The position numbers were made by a program, and so were the translations under genes. 19,720 bases of DNA from Alphaproteobacteria bacterium (GTDB taxonomy: Bacteria > Pseudomonadota > Alphaproteobacteria > UBA7887), in the NCBI GenBank assembly GCA_028289725.1, contig JANQOH010000132.1:1-19720 (forward strand), written 5' to 3'. Below are positions 15,366-19,720 of the stretch, one piece after another. The stretch's first letter is position 1, and each line of letters starts with the position of its first letter. Under the pieces are notes generated by a model. It ran no database searches, was not told where the DNA came from, and saw nothing but the letters and a program-made list of their open reading frames with translations.

Positions 15366-16343
15366 TCAAGCCGCGTGGGACGTCTCCGGTGGCGGTTGAC
15401 CTTTGCCGGTGACAGTCGCGAGAGACCAAGCCAAAACGGTGCACGCGACGAAGGGAAAGGCCCAAATCGTGGCGCCCTTTGACGTCCGCCAGGCGGACCG
15501 CGTGACCAGTTTCATCCGCCGCCCGAATATGAAAGGCAGGTTCAGCCAGAACCAGTTCGAGTTCACCGAGGTTTTGAGATTGGGGTCGCGTACTTTCTCA
15601 AAAAACGCCGATCGGTACGGTATGCCCCAATACCAGCTGTGCCGCAGGGATTTGAGCAAACTGCTCCGCGCATGGTGGGTGACCGCGATGTCTTGCACGA
15701 AGTAGAAATGCAAACCGGCGCGCAAGGCTTTTTGCTGCAAATCAAAATCTTCCAGTACGCGGATGGCGGGATCGAACCCGCCTAGTGATTGAAAGACTTT
15801 GCGCGGCATGGCCAAACTGACGGTCGGCTGAAACAAAGATGTTCGTTGTGTGCGCCGCGCCTTACTCCAATTGAACCAGCAAGCGAAATGGTCGCCTTGA
15901 GCGATCGGATTATGGCTTTGCGAAGGCTCAAGCAGGATGGGCCCGCCAAATCCGCCAAGCCTCTTGCGCTTGGCGAGCTTGATCGCGGTTTGAACAAGCC
16001 GAACAAGAAAGTCATCACCGACCGGACAGGCGTCGGCGTCGATAAAGTACAGCAGATCGCCGGACGCGGCTTGCACGCCCATGTTGCGCGCTGCACTCGG
16101 TCCAATTGTTGTACAGCGAACGACCGTGATCGGCCGGGCTTCCAAGACCGCGAGCGTCTCGTCGTTCGAGTCCGTGTAGCTCGCAATGATTTCTTTCTGC
16201 CAACCCGTTGGCATGTCCAATCGGAGCAAAGTGTCGAGCAAGCGTGGCAAGGTCTTGGCCGCGTTCCTGGCCGGAATAATGACACTCAGCGTTTTGCCGG
16301 GCGTCATTTCGGCATGCGCTTCTGGCGTTTGTGTGCTGCTCAT
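15366..16343 (-). CDS. Family 2 glycosyltransferase with a C-terminal membrane segment
   Basis: A 325-residue GT-A-fold glycosyltransferase. The nucleotide-sugar start is SVIIPARNAAKTLPRLLDTL at 20-39, GPSAARNMGVQAASGD is at 81-96, the metal-binding DxD is FIDADA with D102-D104, and the catalytic-base region is GGFDPAIRVLEDFDL with ED at 198-199. Two hydrophobic stretches near the end (about 263-273 and 290-311) suggest membrane association at the cytoplasmic face, as for lipid-linked or polysaccharide transferases. An ATG at 16307 would remove 12 residues and is an alternative start. The gene begins 27 bases after the upstream ligase stop and is followed by 114 bases before the methyltransferase, in which I see no clear promoter or terminator. 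Confidence 0.9.
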   Translation of the reverse strand: MSSTQTPEAHAEMTPGKTLSVIIPARNAAKTLPRLLDTLLRLDMPTGWQKEIIASYTDSNDETLAVLEARPITVVRCTTIGPSAARNMGVQAASGDLLYFIDADACPVGDDFLVRLVQTAIKLAKRKRLGGFGGPILLEPSQSHNPIAQGDHFACWFNWSKARRTQRTSLFQPTVSLAMPRKVFQSLGGFDPAIRVLEDFDLQQKALRAGLHFYFVQDIAVTHHARSSLLKSLRHSWYWGIPYRSAFFEKVRDPNLKTSVNSNWFWLNLPFIFGRRMKLVTRSAWRTSKGATIWAFPFVACTVLAWSLATVTGKGQPPPETSHAA

Positions 16344-16370
16344 GAATAACGCGGATCCAGCGCAATCAGC

Positions 16371-17828
16371 CTATGGCGAAACCCGTGCCGGCGTGGCCGG
16401 CTCCGCTTCGTCGGCCTTAGGCATATGATCCGAGGTGAAGTCCTGAAACTTTCCGCCCGGTCCCAAGGGGATGTCATCAACCTCGACGATTTCGAGTGGC
16501 CAGTCGCGATCCGCTCCCGCCTCGCGCCAAGCGGTAAGAATACGTCGTGCGAAATCGGCATCCAACGGGGACGCAACCGCGAGGCGCAGCACAAAGTGGT
16601 TTGCTTGGTCTTGGTGCAATTGAAACTTGCGCAACGGCCGGGCCAGCGCGCGCGGCATATGCTCAAGCGCCGATCGCACCGCGCCCACCATGGTGAGCGT
16701 GCCCTCCGGCAAAAAAGCGATCCGGCTATACCGACCCTGAATGTCGCCGAACGCCGGCAGCGTTCGACCGCACGGGCATGGGCCGTCCACCGCTTCGGCC
16801 AAATCGTCGGTGTCATAGCGGATGAGCGGCATCGCCGGGTTGTTGAGCGCGGTGACCAGAATTCTGCCGCGTGTACCTGGCCGCGCCGGCTGGCCGTCTT
16901 CGTCAGCGACTTCAACCAGGCAGTGCTCGGTATGGACATGATAGCGGCCGGCCGCGCAGCGGGTCGCCACGGCGCCGATCTCGTTCAACCCATAGGGCCG
17001 AAACACCGGACCCCCGAATGTCTGTTCAACGCGGCGACGCATCGCGGGCGTCAATTGCTCGGAGATCGCCATGGTCGCCGCGATGCTCTCAGCCGGTGTC
17101 ACGTCACCAGACGCCAAGCAGATATGTTCCAAGGTTTCGGAATATGTGGCGAGATAGCGCGGCTGTTCGTTGGCGAGCCAATCGATCTGCGCGGCGACCG
17201 GATTGGTGACGTTGAAACCGATCCAACGACCCGTCTCGAAGAATTCACCGGCGTGGCGCCACCGGTCCAGCCGCAGGGTCGCGCCGTCGCGATTGTATCT
17301 GCGGCCGGGGCGACGGGGCAACTGGTCGGCGAGCCGGATATACGCGAACGTGCCCATCGGATCGAGCCGAAACCAGCGATAGGACCGCTGGGCGAGGACG
17401 CTGAACATGCGAACGCTGCGGCGCGTGTGTGGGATACGCGTCGGCGCGCCGGTGCTGCCGGACGAAGTCATGACACCGTGCAGCCGTTCGGTCAGCGGTA
17501 ATTTGCCGGGTTGGAGCGCCTGGGTGTTGTGTCGCACCGTCACTTTGTCGAGCAGCGGGAGGCGGGGCAGGTCCGCAACAGTCCGGATATCGTCCGCACG
17601 AAGTCCCGTCGCCGCCATCAAATCGCGGTAATAGGGAACCTCGGTTGCAGCGAATTGAATTACGGATTGGAGTGCCGCATCCGTCCGGGCTTGCTGCTCC
17701 TCGGGATCGCGAAATTCGTTCTCCACCAAACGGTCGAAACGTTTCGCACCCGAAAATTTTTCGAGTAAGCGCCAGCGCCGCTGCGCTTCGATTTCGGATT
17801 GCAAGTCGGTTTGAATCGCTGCTTCCAT
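16371..17828 (-). CDS. PaaK/CapK-like adenylate-forming enzyme (second paralogue)
   Basis: A 485-residue carboxylate-activating enzyme of the same family as the product of the 13030-14403 gene. It shares an N-terminal helix ending in a PYYR-type sequence (here EVPYYRDLMA; PHYRKTLA in the other). The P-loop SSGSTGAPT is at 122-130, YGLNEIG at 279-285, LIRYDTDDLAE at 335-345, and the probable catalytic lysine K460 is in GGKFQDF. Cysteines are C291 and the CPC pair at 351-353, one fewer than in the paralogue. The sequences have clearly diverged, so the two probably activate different acids or act in successive steps. It heads the four-gene run down to 13030; 123 bases separate it from the luciferase-like gene. 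I saw no carrier-protein or condensation domain. Confidence 0.85.
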   Translation of the reverse strand: MEAAIQTDLQSEIEAQRRWRLLEKFSGAKRFDRLVENEFRDPEEQQARTDAALQSVIQFAATEVPYYRDLMAATGLRADDIRTVADLPRLPLLDKVTVRHNTQALQPGKLPLTERLHGVMTSSGSTGAPTRIPHTRRSVRMFSVLAQRSYRWFRLDPMGTFAYIRLADQLPRRPGRRYNRDGATLRLDRWRHAGEFFETGRWIGFNVTNPVAAQIDWLANEQPRYLATYSETLEHICLASGDVTPAESIAATMAISEQLTPAMRRRVEQTFGGPVFRPYGLNEIGAVATRCAAGRYHVHTEHCLVEVADEDGQPARPGTRGRILVTALNNPAMPLIRYDTDDLAEAVDGPCPCGRTLPAFGDIQGRYSRIAFLPEGTLTMVGAVRSALEHMPRALARPLRKFQLHQDQANHFVLRLAVASPLDADFARRILTAWREAGADRDWPLEIVEVDDIPLGPGGKFQDFTSDHMPKADEAEPATPARVSP

Positions 17829-17951
17829 GGGAAATGCAGGCGGCGGCGATTGTGCCGAACGCCAGCGCCTAATTTGAGATCCCTATAGATATGCAGGCCC
17901 GCGCGCCCCAGGCAACGCCCGTGCTGAGTATCCGCGGACCGCGTCCCGCGA

Positions 17952-18950
17952 TCAAAGACCGAGTTGGTCTGGCTTAAAGGCTTCGAAGGTGCGCTGGATT
18001 TCGGCCGGGTCGTCGCTCAGTGGCGCGACGATGTGCGTGTGAATGCCGGTTTCTGCGGCCCACCGAATGCGATCGCGACATTCGTCCGCCGTTCCGATCA
18101 CGGCGATGTCGTTGGCCAAATCATCCGAAATCGCGCCGGTCGTTTTGCCACGGTCGCGTTCGGCCCAGCCGTCGGCGATCGTCTTCGCGACGTCTTCGTA
18201 TCCCGCCCATGCCAGGAAGGCGTTGTAAACCGGGGTCGCATAATAGGGCGCCATCATGGCTTTGAACCGTGCAAGCCCGGCCGCCTTGTCGTTGGTCACG
18301 AGCACCATGTAGCGATTGACGACTTCGACCGATGCCGGATCTTTTCCGGCCTTTTGGGCGCCGATCGCAACATGCTCAATCATCTTCGGCAGCGCCCGCT
18401 TGGGCCACAAATTGAACACCACGCCGTCGCCGACTTCGGCGGCCATCTCGATCATTTTCGAACGCAAGGCCGCCAAATAAACCGGCACCGGTTCGGCGAG
18501 CGGTGGTTGCCGGTAACCTTTGCTGCGGAGCGTCGTCAAATCGAAGTTGGATTTCTCGCCCGCCAACATCGAGCGCACCATGATCGCGGTTTCCTTGACC
18601 CGCGTCAGCGGCTTCTCCATGGGCACGCCGTGCCAGCCGTCCATCATGGTTTGGCTCGAGGCACCAAGACCAAGCACAAACCGCCCGGGTATCAGTTGCC
18701 CGAGCGCATTGGCGGTGGCGGCGAGCACGGCGGGTGTCCGCGTGAACACGGGCGTTACCGCCACGCCGACGCGCAGGTTCCCGAAATGCGGTGTGAGCCC
18801 GGCCGCGAGCGTGAGCGAATCCGGCGCGCCGCCGTCGGCGAACCAGGCATCGTCATAGCCGTTGGCGGTGGCCCACTGAACTCGCGCGATGTTGTCCTCA
18901 AGTTTCGGGCCCGCCGGTAAGGTTACGGCGAGGCGTTGGCGTGGCGGCAT
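17952..18950 (-). CDS. Luciferase-like (LLM class, F420/FMN-dependent) oxidoreductase
   Basis: A 332-residue TIM-barrel flavin- or F420-dependent oxidoreductase, near the methylene-tetrahydromethanopterin reductase-like group. Recognisable segments are NGYDDAWFADG at 30-40, LRVGVAVTPVFTRTPAVLA at about 59-77, the very typical GRFVLGLGASS at about 89-99 and PVYLAALRSKMIEMAAEVGDG at about 154-174. GGGAGA sits 7 bases before the ATG. The family uses FMNH2 or F420; the cofactor cannot be told from this sequence by eye, and F420 occurs in some Proteobacteria. It may be the first gene of the run toward 13030, or a separate unit. Upstream, 18951-19075 shows no clear promoter or hairpin. Confidence 0.88.
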   Translation of the reverse strand: MPPRQRLAVTLPAGPKLEDNIARVQWATANGYDDAWFADGGAPDSLTLAAGLTPHFGNLRVGVAVTPVFTRTPAVLAATANALGQLIPGRFVLGLGASSQTMMDGWHGVPMEKPLTRVKETAIMVRSMLAGEKSNFDLTTLRSKGYRQPPLAEPVPVYLAALRSKMIEMAAEVGDGVVFNLWPKRALPKMIEHVAIGAQKAGKDPASVEVVNRYMVLVTNDKAAGLARFKAMMAPYYATPVYNAFLAWAGYEDVAKTIADGWAERDRGKTTGAISDDLANDIAVIGTADECRDRIRWAAETGIHTHIVAPLSDDPAEIQRTFEAFKPDQLGL

Positions 18951-19075
18951 GGTGATATCTCCCTCGATGGCGCCGCGAGCCGGCGACCGCAGTTATGAAA
19001 TTTTGCGCGCGATCATTCCGCGTTGCACGTTTCAGGCGCAAGAGCTTTTGCTGCGCGCACGGCGCATGCCCGGTG

Positions 19076-19564
19076 TCACTCGGTCTTCGCGTCCCAGCGA
19101 TAAACGACGAGGGGCCCGGTCAAGGATTGTGTCTCGGCGATCGGTGTCCAACCACGACGTTCCATAATCCGGCCGGCTGTGTCGGTTGAGGTATAGATCG
19201 TGTCGAATCCCAGGCGTTCGGCCTCCCGCTCGATCGCGCCGACCAGCGCGGTGCCGATCCCTTGTTCTCGATGATCGTCGGCCACCAGCACCGCTGCGAG
19301 CCAGGGTCCGACACCGAGCTCAGAGCCTACAGAGTCCGCTTTCAGCGCTGCGGTCCCGACGACGTTCTGGCGGGCATCAAGTGCGACAAGGCAAATTGGC
19401 AAAGCGTCACGCGTCCGAAAGGCGGCGAGATCCGCTTTTGCATCGCCGTCGCCATCGGGGCCGTACCACGGCGCCCATTCGTGAACGAACCATGCATCCA
19501 ATCCCGAAAGGAGTTCGGGATGGTCGCATAGATGCACCATCGAGATGCTCAGTTGGGTGGTCAC
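19076..19564 (-). CDS. GNAT family N-acetyltransferase
   Basis: A 162-residue acetyl-CoA-dependent acetyltransferase from a GTG start. Motif A is VLVADDHREQGIGTALVGAI, with the acetyl-CoA pyrophosphate-binding R/Q-x-x-G-x-G pattern, preceded by the usual strand LAAVLV. The C-terminal IYTSTDTAGRIMERRGW is a typical motif B end. The GTG at 19564 was chosen because AGGGG lies 8 bases upstream and it begins 1 base after the stop of the upstream gene. Longer frames from 19636 would lie inside that upstream gene, and an ATG at 19540 is a shorter option. The acceptor is unknown; the near-overlap suggests a role linked to the upstream GH3-like gene. Confidence 0.85.
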   Translation of the reverse strand: MTTQLSISMVHLCDHPELLSGLDAWFVHEWAPWYGPDGDGDAKADLAAFRTRDALPICLVALDARQNVVGTAALKADSVGSELGVGPWLAAVLVADDHREQGIGTALVGAIEREAERLGFDTIYTSTDTAGRIMERRGWTPIAETQSLTGPLVVYRWDAKTE

Positions 19565-19565
19565 G

Positions 19566-19720
19566 TCAAATTCCCCTATCCTCCGTTCCCTCCGCGCCAG
19601 TGAACATCTTGAGATCGGCGAACAGCGTTTGATCATTGATCACACGCGGGACTTTGTGTTGTCCACCGAGTTGTCCACGGCGCTTCATCCAGGCAGCAAA
19701 GGTTCCGGTCGGCCCGGCGG
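19566..19720 (-). CDS. 3' end of a GH3-like acyl-adenylating protein (partial)
   Basis: An open frame enters from the right edge and stops with TGA at 19568-19566. The 50 visible residues include FAAWMKRRGQLGGQHKVPRV followed by INDQTLFADL. The pattern of an aromatic or Met helix, LGGQ-K-PR, then a short acidic tail matches, from memory, the C-terminus of bacterial GH3-domain proteins, which adenylate carboxylates and join them to amino acids. Only the final part is visible, so the assignment rests on one motif. The codon usage matches the neighbours, and the GNAT start follows after one base, which supports a real gene ending here. No start or length can be given. Confidence 0.6.
   Translation of the reverse strand, partial: AGPTGTFAAWMKRRGQLGGQHKVPRVINDQTLFADLKMFTGAEGTEDRGI

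Noticed and set aside
16425..17501. A 358-residue + strand open frame opposite the second ligase
   Set aside because: It is antisense to a clear adenylate-forming enzyme gene, with biased Arg/His content and no domain signature.
13030..17828. Phenylacetate degradation locus
   Set aside because: Two PaaK-like ligases are present but no paaABCDE, paaG, paaZ or similar genes, and the neighbours are a glycosyltransferase and a methyltransferase.
17829..17951. Promoter upstream of the second ligase
   Set aside because: TATAG-like and TTGCCT-like hexamers occur, but at spacings of 18-22 bases with poor matches. Not enough to call.
17964..18920. A 318-residue + strand open frame opposite the luciferase-like gene
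   Set aside because: It is antisense to a gene with clear LLM motifs, and its long length is explained by high GC content.

Overview
The window comes from a high-GC Gram-negative bacterium. The gene types and codon use suggest an alphaproteobacterium of Rhodospirillales-like affinity, but this is inferred from gene content and no rRNA is present. Seventeen protein-coding genes cover nearly all of it. There is no gap above 300 bases, no tRNA or rRNA, no transposase and no CRISPR array.

Layout. (1) Bases 1-2148 (+): the 3' part of an AsmA-family envelope protein with an unusual Ala/Pro-rich tail, followed by an intrinsic terminator. (2) 2347-7108 (-): a complete four-gene 2-oxoacid dehydrogenase operon (E1 alpha, E1 beta, E2, E3) with overlapping or very close junctions. 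Palindromes lie just upstream of E1 alpha. (3) 7220-8853 (-): a LysR regulator followed by a type II haloacid dehalogenase-like hydrolase. (4) 9024-13011 (+): a tight operon divergent from the LysR gene. It encodes a small exported cupredoxin-like protein without copper ligands, a MerA/Lpd-like flavin disulfide oxidoreductase, a VTT-domain (TVP38/DedA-like) membrane protein and a Glu/Leu/Phe/Val dehydrogenase. (5) 13030-17828 (-): two paralogous PaaK/CapK-like adenylate-forming enzymes flanking a family 2 glycosyltransferase and a SAM methyltransferase. (6) 17952-19720 (-): a luciferase-like (F420/FMN) oxidoreductase, a GNAT acetyltransferase, and the 3' end of a gene running off the right edge whose C-terminus resembles bacterial GH3 proteins, another acyl-adenylating family.

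How the genes fit together. The 2-oxoacid dehydrogenase operon and the amino-acid dehydrogenase fit a branched-chain or keto-acid catabolic background: the dehydrogenase makes 2-oxoacids from amino acids, and the complex converts 2-oxoacids to acyl-CoA. The 9.0-11.7 kb group looks like a membrane and periplasm-associated redox unit. The 13.0-19.7 kb block holds two or three carboxylate-activating enzymes with a glycosyltransferase, methyltransferase, acetyltransferase and flavin oxidoreductase. It reads as a small tailoring or glycoconjugate pathway that I cannot match to a described system. It is the best candidate for something new here.
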